The notes under the pieces: model-generated
What the model saw: only the letters and a program-made list of their open reading frames with translations
Told to the model about the DNA's origin: nothing
Database searches by the model: none
From: Allomuricauda sp.
Lineage (GTDB): Bacteria > Bacteroidota > Bacteroidia > Flavobacteriales > Flavobacteriaceae
NCBI GenBank assembly: GCA_030148335.1
Contig: JASBTQ010000027.1
Span: forward strand, 1-64,000
Length of the DNA stretch: 64,000 bases
Direction: 5' to 3'
Part shown: positions 1-6,919 of the stretch, piece by piece
How the letters are laid out: each line of letters starts with the position of its first letter
How positions within the stretch are numbered: the stretch's first letter is position 1
Position numbers and translations under genes: made by a program

Positions 1-465
1 GCCATAGATATTGGTGAGGCCAATGACATCCACCCTTATAATAAAAAAGAAGTAGGAAGAAGATTGGCATTGTTGGCCAAACATTACAATTATGGGGACA
101 TACTTAAAAAAGGCCCTGTTTACAAATCCCATAGTCTAAACGATACATCCATTTTGGTCGAGTTTGAGACCCATGGAGGTAAATTGGTTAGTAAGGACAA
201 GTATGGCTATTTAAGGGGCTTTGCCATAGCTGGGAAGAATGGCGAGTTCAAATGGGCCAAAGCAGAGTTGGTAACTACGAACACGGTAAAGGTGTACCAT
301 GAAAATATCAAAAATCCAAAGTATGTAAGGTACGCTTGGTCTGATAATCCCGGACAATTGGACTTGACAAATGCAGAAGGACTGCCCGCGTTTCCTTTCC
401 GAACCGATAGTTTTGAGTTGGGCACTTCCAAGAAAACATATCAATACGATTCCCATGCATTTTAA
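1..465 (+). CDS. sialate O-acetylesterase, C-terminal part (partial at window edge)
   Basis: The reading frame is open from base 1, so the gene begins before the window and only about 154 C-terminal residues are seen. The first residues read AIDIGEANDIHPYNKKEVG, which contains the conserved D-x-H-P block of SGNH/GDSL sialate O-acetylesterases; the Asp and His of this block are the last two members of the catalytic triad in that family. The remainder (GDILKKGPVY, then a beta-rich tail) matches the usual C-terminal domain. Such enzymes remove O-acetyl groups from sialic acids or other acetylated glycans outside the cytoplasm. It overlaps the next gene by 11 bases and belongs with a glycan-degradation locus that continues to the left. 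The family call is firm; the true substrate is not visible. Confidence 0.85.
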   Translation, partial: AIDIGEANDIHPYNKKEVGRRLALLAKHYNYGDILKKGPVYKSHSLNDTSILVEFETHGGKLVSKDKYGYLRGFAIAGKNGEFKWAKAELVTTNTVKVYHENIKNPKYVRYAWSDNPGQLDLTNAEGLPAFPFRTDSFELGTSKKTYQYDSHAF

Positions 466-1642
466 ATATAAAATAGGAAGCTTTCTAATTGTATTATTGT
501 TGTCCACTAATCGGATTTCGGCGCAAGAAAAGTCGGTGCAGGATATCGGTTCATATGACTTTCAGGCAGCGCCGGCCCCCGAATGGACAGAGTTAATGGA
601 GCGTACCTCGGGTTGGTTTGGGGCAGATGGGATATTTACCATTCCTTTAGATGGTGTGGAAAATCAAGGAGACGGAGAAAAAGAGACCCTCTTTATTTTT
701 AGCGACACCTATGTAGGAGAGGTTGTAAACAATGTGCCAAAACCCGGTAATGTTATGGTGAACAATACTACCGCATGGATGAAGGGGCTGGAACCAAAGA
801 AATCGGCCATTGATTTTGAGTACAATTTGGATGGTGATGGGAAGCCAACATCCTATTTTGTTCCAAATAATATAAATGCCAAAGCCAATGAGTATTTCTG
901 GTTGGGGGATGGGTTTATAAACCATCATAAGGACAATGCGCTCTACCTATTTGCCTATCATGTACATAAAACCGGTCCCAATGTTTTTGATTTTGAACAG
1001 ACCAACATAACATTGTTGAAAGTTGATGACCCTACCAAAGAAGGAATCTCAACATCGACTCAAATAGCGACCGATTTAGGGTTTGTGCACCCAACAGAAG
1101 GGCGGGTATATTTTGGTAGCGGACTTTTCGTGAATACTAAGGAAGCCAATGCACCAAATCCAGATGGATATGTTTACATCTATGGTATCATGGAACGGCA
1201 AAAGTCCTTGATAGCCGCAAGGGTACTACCTGAAAATGTTGAAAATGTTGACGAATGGCGTTTCTGGAACGGTAGGGAATGGGTGGTGCAAAAGGAAGAG
1301 GTCGCGGAAATAACAAATGCAGTTTCCAACGAACTCAGCGTAACTCCAACAGAAGACGGCAATTTTTTACTCACGTTTACGGTTTTGGGCCTTTCCGATA
1401 AGGTAGGTATACGTGTGGGGACAAGCCCTGTGGGGCCCTTTGGTGAAATCCATGAGGTGTATACTTGCCCGGAATACAAGGAAAAAGGACTTTTCCCGTA
1501 CAACGCAAAAGCGCATTATCATTTATCAAAACCCGGGGAACTGTTGATCAGTTACAATACAATTACGCTAAACTTTTGGGAAGATATTCAAAAAGACGCG
1601 AGTATATATCACCCTAGATTTATAAAAGTAAAATATAAGTAA
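455..1642 (+). CDS. secreted protein of a DUF4185/DUF5005-like family, first of two paralogues
   Basis: The start is taken at ATG 455, because the residues from there (MHFKYKIGSFLIVLLLS, then ISAQ) form a clean signal peptide. An upstream in-frame start at 371 would put charged sequence before it. The 395-residue protein has an early motif WTELMERTSGWFGADGIF, a G-W-F-G-x-D-G-I signature, then FSDTYVGE and a repeated beta-strand pattern including DPDGYVYIYG and LARVLPE-type strands. I read this as a bladed beta-propeller-like fold of the DUF4185/DUF5005 type sometimes linked to glycoside hydrolases; that assignment is from memory of the motif and not certain. It is translationally overlapped with the esterase and followed after 27 bases by its paralogue, so the three genes are probably one operon acting on exported glycan. 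Confidence 0.7.
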   Translation: MHFKYKIGSFLIVLLLSTNRISAQEKSVQDIGSYDFQAAPAPEWTELMERTSGWFGADGIFTIPLDGVENQGDGEKETLFIFSDTYVGEVVNNVPKPGNVMVNNTTAWMKGLEPKKSAIDFEYNLDGDGKPTSYFVPNNINAKANEYFWLGDGFINHHKDNALYLFAYHVHKTGPNVFDFEQTNITLLKVDDPTKEGISTSTQIATDLGFVHPTEGRVYFGSGLFVNTKEANAPNPDGYVYIYGIMERQKSLIAARVLPENVENVDEWRFWNGREWVVQKEEVAEITNAVSNELSVTPTEDGNFLLTFTVLGLSDKVGIRVGTSPVGPFGEIHEVYTCPEYKEKGLFPYNAKAHYHLSKPGELLISYNTITLNFWEDIQKDASIYHPRFIKVKYK

Positions 1643-1669
1643 ACGAGTACTGGACTTAAAAAAAAACAT

Positions 1670-2893
1670 ATGAAAAACTGGATAAATGGAATGACAATTA
1701 GGGTAAGTATTTTGTCAATTGTCATGACGAGTATAGGCTGCAAAGACAAAACAAAAGAAACACCGATAGCGGATAATAATAAAGAACCAGAGACTATTGT
1801 TGCTGTAACATCCCCTAAATGGAGCCAGCTCTTTATTAAAAATGAAGGATGGTTTGGTGGAGATGGCATTTTTGGAATTCCTATGGATGGCAAAGAATTT
1901 GTTGCCGCAACAGATAGCACGGTCACACTTTTTACTTTTGGGGACACCATGATTGGCCATCATGATGGGCAAAGCTTACAGCCGGAAGATTTTTTAATGA
2001 TCAATAACTCCGTGGGAATCCTGAAAGGCAAAGAACCAAATGCAGATAATATTACGTTCTATTGGAAAGAAAGCGAGGGTCAACAGGCCAAAGCACTTTT
2101 TAAGCCCAACACACCAAACTCCAGACCACATGATTATTATTGGTTGGGAGATGGATTTGTAAACACAGAGGGAGACGAAAACCTTTATGTTTTTGCTTAC
2201 CCGGTTCGGGAAAAAGATACCACGGGTATAGGAGGTTTTAATTTTGAACAAGTTGGCGTAAATCTATTGCAAATACCCAAGAACAGTACCCCTCCGTATT
2301 TAGATCATACCCAATTGGAGACTCCATTTTTTGATTCAGCAACCCAAACTTCATTTGGCAGTGCCATTTATGTGAACACGGAATCAGCGGGAGCTCCTGA
2401 CCCCGATGGCCATATCTATACATATGCGGTGTCCAACGAGGAAGGTACCAAGGGCCTGTTGGTCGCAAGGGTATTGCCCGAGTATTTGACAAAGTTTGAT
2501 CACTGGAAATTTTGGAACGGTCAAGATTGGGTGGCAGAAATGGAAGAAGCAACTATGATAGCCAAGGATGTTTCCAATGAAATGAGCGTATCCCCTTTAT
2601 CTGATGGCAGAATTGTATTGACCTACCAACGTTTTACCATGGGACCTGAGGTGGCCATACAAATTGGCGAGTCCCTCGTTGGGCCATTTGAGGAGCCAGA
2701 AATAGTGTATTTGACCACTGAGAATGATACCCATAAAACCTATTTCACATATAACGCCAAGGCTTACCCGCACCTATCTGAACCTGGTACTCTTTTAGCA
2801 AGCTATAATGTGAATTCATTTGATTTTTGGGCAGATATTTTAAAGGACCCCAATCTATACAGACCACGGTTCCTTGAAATCTCTTTGGAATAG
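1670..2893 (+). CDS. lipoprotein paralogue of the preceding DUF4185/DUF5005-like protein
   Basis: The 407-residue product shares the same motif order as its neighbour: WSQLFIKNEGWFGGDGIF, then TFGDTMIG, DYYWLGDGFV, PDPDGHIYTYA, LLVARVLPEYL, W-K-F-W-N-G, NEMSVSPLSDGR and a C-terminal YRPRFLEI. The N-terminus ends in SIGCKDK, a lipobox, so this copy is predicted to be lipid-anchored while the first copy is soluble. The pair looks like a tandem duplication with different localisation. Molecular function is unknown; the location beside a sialate esterase and a GntR/UTRA regulator suggests binding or cleavage of a carbohydrate. The gene converges with the regulator on the other strand with only 4 bases between stop codons. 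Confidence 0.7.
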   Translation: MKNWINGMTIRVSILSIVMTSIGCKDKTKETPIADNNKEPETIVAVTSPKWSQLFIKNEGWFGGDGIFGIPMDGKEFVAATDSTVTLFTFGDTMIGHHDGQSLQPEDFLMINNSVGILKGKEPNADNITFYWKESEGQQAKALFKPNTPNSRPHDYYWLGDGFVNTEGDENLYVFAYPVREKDTTGIGGFNFEQVGVNLLQIPKNSTPPYLDHTQLETPFFDSATQTSFGSAIYVNTESAGAPDPDGHIYTYAVSNEEGTKGLLVARVLPEYLTKFDHWKFWNGQDWVAEMEEATMIAKDVSNEMSVSPLSDGRIVLTYQRFTMGPEVAIQIGESLVGPFEEPEIVYLTTENDTHKTYFTYNAKAYPHLSEPGTLLASYNVNSFDFWADILKDPNLYRPRFLEISLE

Positions 2894-2897
2894 TGGC

Positions 2898-3656
2898 TTA
2901 ACGTTTAATGTCTATACTATAAGTGAATTGATCGGCCCGGTAATAACCTATGTTGTATTCTATAGGTCTATTGCCAGGGTCGTAGACTACCCGTTTTCTT
3001 TGTAGAATGGCCGAATTTACCGGAACTCCCAATTTCTCCGCAAGAAATTTATTGGCTAAAATAGCGCTTATTTGTTCTCTGGAAAGAACAGGGATGGTAT
3101 GATATTCATGTTCCAAGATATCGTAGAGATGACGTTCAAAATCCTCATTTCCTGTAATGCCTATTCTTGGGTGAAAATAACTCACGAAGTATACAAAAGG
3201 ACCGTTGTCCAAACCACGAAGTCTTTCTAATCTGAAAAGTTCCTGCCCCTCCTTTACTTCCAATTGTTCCGAAACTTCCGCGCTTACTTTGATTTGGGAA
3301 ACCTTGATTTCGTAATTTCTAAAGTTAATCCCTTGAGCGTGCATTTCTTGGCTAAAACTAACCCAATTGGATAGCTTGGTTTCGACCTGCTTTTTTGCTA
3401 CTTTGGTGCCAACCCCTTTTTTTCTTATCAACAGCTTTTCTTGAACCAACCTATTGGTGGCCTGCCGAATTGTATTCCTGGAAATCCCAAGTCGTTTGGA
3501 TAGGTCAACTTCCTTAGGTAAAAACTTGCCATTTTGGTAATCTGGGTCGTTTATCATATCACGAAGGATTTCCTCAACCTGTAGATGCAAGGGTACTGGA
3601 CTATCGTGATCGATGCTAAGGGACTTAAGGTTAAGTATGTTCTTTTGTTGAGACAT
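2898..3656 (-). CDS. GntR-family transcriptional regulator with UTRA domain
   Basis: A 252-residue protein with an N-terminal winged helix-turn-helix at about residues 15-80 (EILRDMIND, LPKEVDLSKRLGISRNTIRQ, GVGTKV) and a C-terminal UTRA ligand-binding domain at about 95-245 (LFRLERLRGLD, PFVYFVSYFHP, REQISAILANKF, IEYNIGYYRAD). Length and order are normal for the HutC/FarR branch of GntR regulators, which usually sense a sugar or amino-sugar derivative and repress a neighbouring catabolic operon. It is convergent with the glycan genes to its left, so it may repress that operon in trans, or its own target may lie elsewhere. The start is the first ATG, after an AT-rich leader. Confidence 0.9.
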   Translation of the reverse strand: MSQQKNILNLKSLSIDHDSPVPLHLQVEEILRDMINDPDYQNGKFLPKEVDLSKRLGISRNTIRQATNRLVQEKLLIRKKGVGTKVAKKQVETKLSNWVSFSQEMHAQGINFRNYEIKVSQIKVSAEVSEQLEVKEGQELFRLERLRGLDNGPFVYFVSYFHPRIGITGNEDFERHLYDILEHEYHTIPVLSREQISAILANKFLAEKLGVPVNSAILQRKRVVYDPGNRPIEYNIGYYRADQFTYSIDIKR

Positions 3657-4832
3657 TAAACAAACTTATAAAATTTGTGTCAAACATTTGAAAATATTGA
3701 TAAGATGATAGACCAAACTGGAATGATTGAATACAGAGAATAATTTAAAACTAGTTGTTTTGCGAAGTACAGCTTTTAAAGTCAATAAAGTCAGGTTGCT
3801 AATATAATTTTCCAGTTGCTTCAACTTTTGAATTTGGTGCTCTTTCCTTCTTTTGAGTATTGCTTTTTTAACCAATTTACGGTTTTCCAATATTTTTTTG
3901 TCCATGCTGAAGTTGAAAAGCCTTTCCTTTTAGTCCAGATTTTCAACATCCTAGGGGTCGTACATAAACGCAAGAGGTCGAAAAAAGTCACCTCTTGCAT
4001 TATATCTTTCACCGATTTTAAAAAACTCCTTGCATCCCGTCAAATTGGCAACTATCTATTAATGAACCACTACATTTTTGGCTTGAGAGGGCATCCCCGT
4101 TGGGCGCTCATTGTGGAAAGGGAGAAAGAAGAAAAGGTTGGATGTTTCTTGTATTCCACAATGGTATAATTCTCCCTATTCTTAAAACAAGAATGGTTAA
4201 AAATAAGTTTAATGATGATTTTGAAAACCTATGGACCTTTTCAAAAATGTCCCAAATGACGTAGACATATATATTCATACAATTATTCAATTATACATTT
4301 AAATGATTATATACACAAAGGAAATGGATATAAGTAAAATGCATGTCAACCATCAGAAACAATGATATGTTGAGAGAATGGTACTTTTATCCCTTCCCAT
4401 TTTTGTTTCGTAACAGACATAAAAATCGGACTGGGCAAAGCAAACTGGGGCAAGTCCCGAAATGTTGAGACCTATCTGTCGGGTTTCATTAATTGGACAA
4501 TCAAGCTTTTTCAGCCTGTTCGAAATGGTTCTGCTCACACCATTATTCAAAGAAGGAAATAAGTTTTTATGATATCTTGTTTAGATAGTCGATACCTAAG
4601 ATATCAGTCCCTTTAGTAGGCTTAAAATTAAGATTTGGTGCAATGGGCCAAATATGCCAAGGACTACGTGGATAGGTAACCATTGGGCATTTTCTCTCCC
4701 TTTCCATAGATACTCATTGCTGCGATTCCGTACAAGTTTTGTTTTAAAATAAACTACATGGATTTACCGTACATAACATCTTGTACTGCAAAGTAGGTTC
4801 CCATAAATAAATGATAATAGGTTTGTTCTCAG
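3657..4832. other. gene-poor AT-rich stretch with two hairpins
   Basis: I see no convincing protein gene in these 1.2 kb; all open frames are short and have no recognisable motif. The stretch is visibly richer in A and T than its surroundings. Two perfect inverted repeats stand out: 3970-3978 with 3990-3998 (9-base arms, 11-base loop) and 4571-4578 with 4598-4605 (8-base arms). Neither is followed by a T run, so they are not simple terminators. The left border of the mobile element probably lies within this stretch, but I could not find a duplicate of the tRNA 3' end that would mark it. Confidence 0.5.
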
Positions 4833-4894
4833 AGGTCACGAAGCAAGTTGTGTTTTTGTAAACAAAAACTGCTCACTTCGTTTACAAGTGACCT
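4833..4894. promoter_or_regulatory. oriT-like inverted repeats upstream of mobC
   Basis: An 18-base near-perfect palindrome (4852-4859 pairs with 4862-4869, two-base centre) is enclosed by a wider inverted repeat: AGGTCAC at 4833-4839 pairs with GTGACCT at 4888-4894, with a CGAAG/CTTCG pair inside. It sits 26 bases before the MobC start. Nested hairpins directly upstream of a mobC-relaxase pair are where transfer origins usually lie in mobilizable Bacteroidota elements, so an oriT is the best reading. No nick site can be identified from sequence alone. Confidence 0.45.
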
Positions 4895-4920
4895 TTAGAA
4901 CAATACCAAATTCATGGCAA

Positions 4921-5268
4921 ATGGCAAGACCTAAAATGGACATATCAAAACAACGAACAGTAGTTATCGCCTTTAGGGTTTCACAAAGTGAATACGTGAT
5001 CATTACCAATAATGCGGAGACCATTGGGCTGTCAGTCGCCGGGTATATCCGAAGAAAATGTACGGGAAAATCCCTGCCAACGAAAAAGGTAGATCCTTTG
5101 GACCGGAAACTGTTTATCGAACTGAGCCGGATGGGAAACAACCTGAACCAACTCACTAGGGTCTCGAACTCAGGTATCCGTGACCCTTTCAGCATTCATA
5201 AACAATTGGAGGAGGTAAAAATGCTATTGAAACAGCTCAAATCAAGTATCTCGAACAATGATAGGTAA
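4921..5268 (+). CDS. mobC: MobC-like relaxosome accessory protein
   Basis: The start is taken at ATG 4921, giving MARPKMDISKQR and a 115-residue protein; an upstream GTG at 4888 lies inside the oriT-like repeat and is less likely. The protein has a ribbon-helix-helix-like N-terminal half (VVIAFRVSQSEYVII, AETIGLSVAGYIRRKC) and the typical MobC block MGNNLNQLTRVSN. Proteins of this family bind the transfer origin and help the relaxase to open it. The stop codon overlaps the relaxase start by 11 bases, so the two are translationally coupled. Confidence 0.8.
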   Translation: MARPKMDISKQRTVVIAFRVSQSEYVIITNNAETIGLSVAGYIRRKCTGKSLPTKKVDPLDRKLFIELSRMGNNLNQLTRVSNSGIRDPFSIHKQLEEVKMLLKQLKSSISNNDR

Positions 5269-6307
5269 GATAACAATAGGGAAAGATTTCTATGGTGTTC
5301 TGGTCTACAATGAAAAAAAGGTAAACGAAGGAGTAGGATATGTCATCGATTCCAATATAGAGCCTTCCACAGCGGTAAACATGACACAGGAATTCAATTT
5401 GATCAGGCAAATGCGTCCGGGACTTGGGAATGCGGTCCTTCATGTTTCCTTGAACCTGCCCTACTCAGATGAATTGAACGATAAGGAGTTTGCTTCATTC
5501 GGATGTGACTATCTAATGAAGATGGGCTTCGATAACAACCAGTTCATTATGTACCGTCATACGGACACGGAACACGAACACATCCATATAGTGGCCAATA
5601 GGGTCAGGTATTCAGGCAGGATAACGAGTGACAGTAACATTAAAAGAAGAAGCCGGGAAGTGCTCAATGATTTGGAGAAGAAATATGGATTGACTCAGAT
5701 TTCAACAAAAATTGGTGGAAAAAAATCACTTGACCAAAAGGAAATAGAGAAAACCCTTAGAACAGGCGATGTACCTATCAAACTTGTCCTACAGGAGCGA
5801 ATCGGTTCGGCAATCTCAAAAGCAATGGACACAACAGAATTTATCAAGTTGCTACAAGAGCAAAATATCTCGCCAAGATTCAACGTAAGCAAAACCACAG
5901 GCAGGGTTTCGGGGATATCTTTCAAATATCAAGATGTGGTATATAAAGGCAGTACCCTAGGCAAAAAATTCTCATGGAACAGTATTGTAAAACAAATCGA
6001 TTATGAGCAAACAAGAGACCGTTCAGTTATATTATCGGCTAATGGAAAAGAACGGGGAACTGATCAAGCTCACGAAGGAAACGATGAAGGAACAGTCAAG
6101 GTTGAACCAAGAAATAATGGGACTGCAAAAGGCACTCGAAATTCTGCTCAACAATCAAAAAGTCATGTGGGAGAAATTAAGGAAAATGGAATGACCGGGC
6201 CTTTATTGGATGAAGCGGAGTGGAATCCTTTCAAACTGGAACTCAAAGATGATATTAATAAGAAGAAGTCCAAAAGAAAGAAGAAAAGGAAAGGGCTGGG
6301 CTTCTAG
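5258..6307 (+). CDS. mobB: relaxase / mobilization nuclease
   Basis: A 349-residue relaxase of the VirD2/MobB type. The metal-binding histidine cluster is visible at residues 106-110 (HEHIH followed by IVANRV), and tyrosines at 12 and 17 (FYGVLVYNEKK) are candidates for the nicking residue. The block RQMRPGLGNAVLHVSLNLP is the usual second motif. The enzyme would cut one strand at oriT and pilot it during conjugation driven by another element, because no type IV secretion genes are nearby. From about residue 250 the protein becomes low in complexity and basic (ending KKKSKRKKKRKGLGF), and in this part a second reading frame is also open (see 6003-6194). Confidence 0.88.
   Translation: MIGKITIGKDFYGVLVYNEKKVNEGVGYVIDSNIEPSTAVNMTQEFNLIRQMRPGLGNAVLHVSLNLPYSDELNDKEFASFGCDYLMKMGFDNNQFIMYRHTDTEHEHIHIVANRVRYSGRITSDSNIKRRSREVLNDLEKKYGLTQISTKIGGKKSLDQKEIEKTLRTGDVPIKLVLQERIGSAISKAMDTTEFIKLLQEQNISPRFNVSKTTGRVSGISFKYQDVVYKGSTLGKKFSWNSIVKQIDYEQTRDRSVILSANGKERGTDQAHEGNDEGTVKVEPRNNGTAKGTRNSAQQSKSHVGEIKENGMTGPLLDEAEWNPFKLELKDDINKKKSKRKKKRKGLGF
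6003..6194 (+). CDS. nested small ORF inside the relaxase gene, +1 frame, coiled-coil-like
   Basis: ATG 6003 opens a 63-residue frame lying wholly within the 3' part of the relaxase gene. The product (MSKQETVQLYYRLMEKNGEL, then LIKLTKETMKEQSRLNQEIM, then GLQKALEILLNN) has a regular heptad-like spacing of Leu/Ile/Met and a balanced charge pattern, which is much more protein-like than the disordered relaxase tail encoded by the same bases. No family is recognised. It may be a genuine overlapping accessory gene of the mobilization module, or a chance frame; I give it even odds. Confidence 0.45.
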   Translation: MSKQETVQLYYRLMEKNGELIKLTKETMKEQSRLNQEIMGLQKALEILLNNQKVMWEKLRKME

Positions 6308-6318
6308 AACTTGAACTT

Positions 6319-6609
6319 ATGGAAAATAACAACAAGCAAAAACCTTCAGGAATGACCCCCTCCGAGATCCAGGTATTGGAGATGATACGCAGTAAAAGGT
6401 TCCTGTCCATCAAAGTGATCATCAAGAACGGGGAGGTCGATGCTATTGAAGGTCTGGAACGATTGGACACAGGGGAGCGTATCATCGATATGTTGAAACA
6501 ACATGATTTTCAGAACCTGGAAATCAAACAAACCAATGGCAAGATTGTTTGTGTAAACAGGATATTCAGGAAAAAAGTCTCCCCTCTGGCAAAAACAAAA
6601 AGAAGTTAA
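6319..6609 (+). CDS. small hypothetical protein of the mobile element
   Basis: A 96-residue soluble protein starting 11 bases after the relaxase stop. It opens with a polar stretch (MENNNKQKPSGMTPSEIQ), followed by a compact alpha/beta segment (FLSIKVIIKNGEVDAIEGLE, then IIDMLKQHDFQNLEIK, IVCVNRIFRKK) and a basic tail. I do not recognise a family. Its position in the same direction directly behind the relaxase makes an accessory role in mobilization or element maintenance likely, but nothing in the sequence shows a mechanism. Confidence 0.6.
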   Translation: MENNNKQKPSGMTPSEIQVLEMIRSKRFLSIKVIIKNGEVDAIEGLERLDTGERIIDMLKQHDFQNLEIKQTNGKIVCVNRIFRKKVSPLAKTKRS

Positions 6610-6745
6610 CCAACCATTGATATTCAAGGAATAAAATTGTCATCCGATACTGGATTTAAATAGTTAAAAAGGGTAAATTAAAGCCTGCTTATGCAAATAC
6701 GGTGGTGACCTTACAACATGAAGGAGCTATTGCTATTTAACGGAA

Positions 6746-6919
6746 ATGTCAAACCCGATAATCGAGCTAAAGCGGAAAAACAGAACATTCAACAGTACAT
6801 GGCTCAAGACTTATAAAGGTTTTGAAGACTGCCAGGAGGAAGAAGCGAAAAAGATCGTGGAACAACTCCGGGAATTCGCCAACATAGTTTGCCGCCATGT
6901 CCAAAAAGGGAACATATGA
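6746..6919 (+). CDS. 57-residue ORF translationally coupled to the recombinase
   Basis: ATG 6746 to TGA 6919 encodes 57 residues beginning MSNPIIELKRKNRTFNSTWL, then KTYKGFEDCQEEEAKKIVEQ and a C-terminal LREFANIVCRHVQKGNI. Its stop codon overlaps the recombinase start in an ATGA arrangement (6916-6919), a strong hint that it is translated and coupled to the recombinase. The composition is that of a small basic helical protein. Position suggests a directionality factor or regulator for the recombinase; this is inference only. It is too short to appear in an ORF list with a 60-residue cutoff and is easily missed. Confidence 0.6.
   Translation: MSNPIIELKRKNRTFNSTWLKTYKGFEDCQEEEAKKIVEQLREFANIVCRHVQKGNI

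Noticed and set aside
371..454. Upstream start for the first unknown-family gene
   Set aside because: The in-frame TTG/ATG at 371 would add 28 charged residues before the signal peptide and overlap the esterase by 95 bases; ATG 455 gives a normal secretion signal.
3821..4012. Minus-strand 63-residue frame in the AT-rich gap
   Set aside because: Basic and aromatic composition but no recognisable motif, and it spans the hairpin at 3970-3998. I considered a transposase remnant but found no catalytic pattern.
4886..4894. AGTGACCT shared between the oriT-like region and the tRNA boundary as an att core
   Set aside because: Eight bases of identity are expected by chance over this distance, and flanking bases do not match; not enough to call an attachment-site pair.
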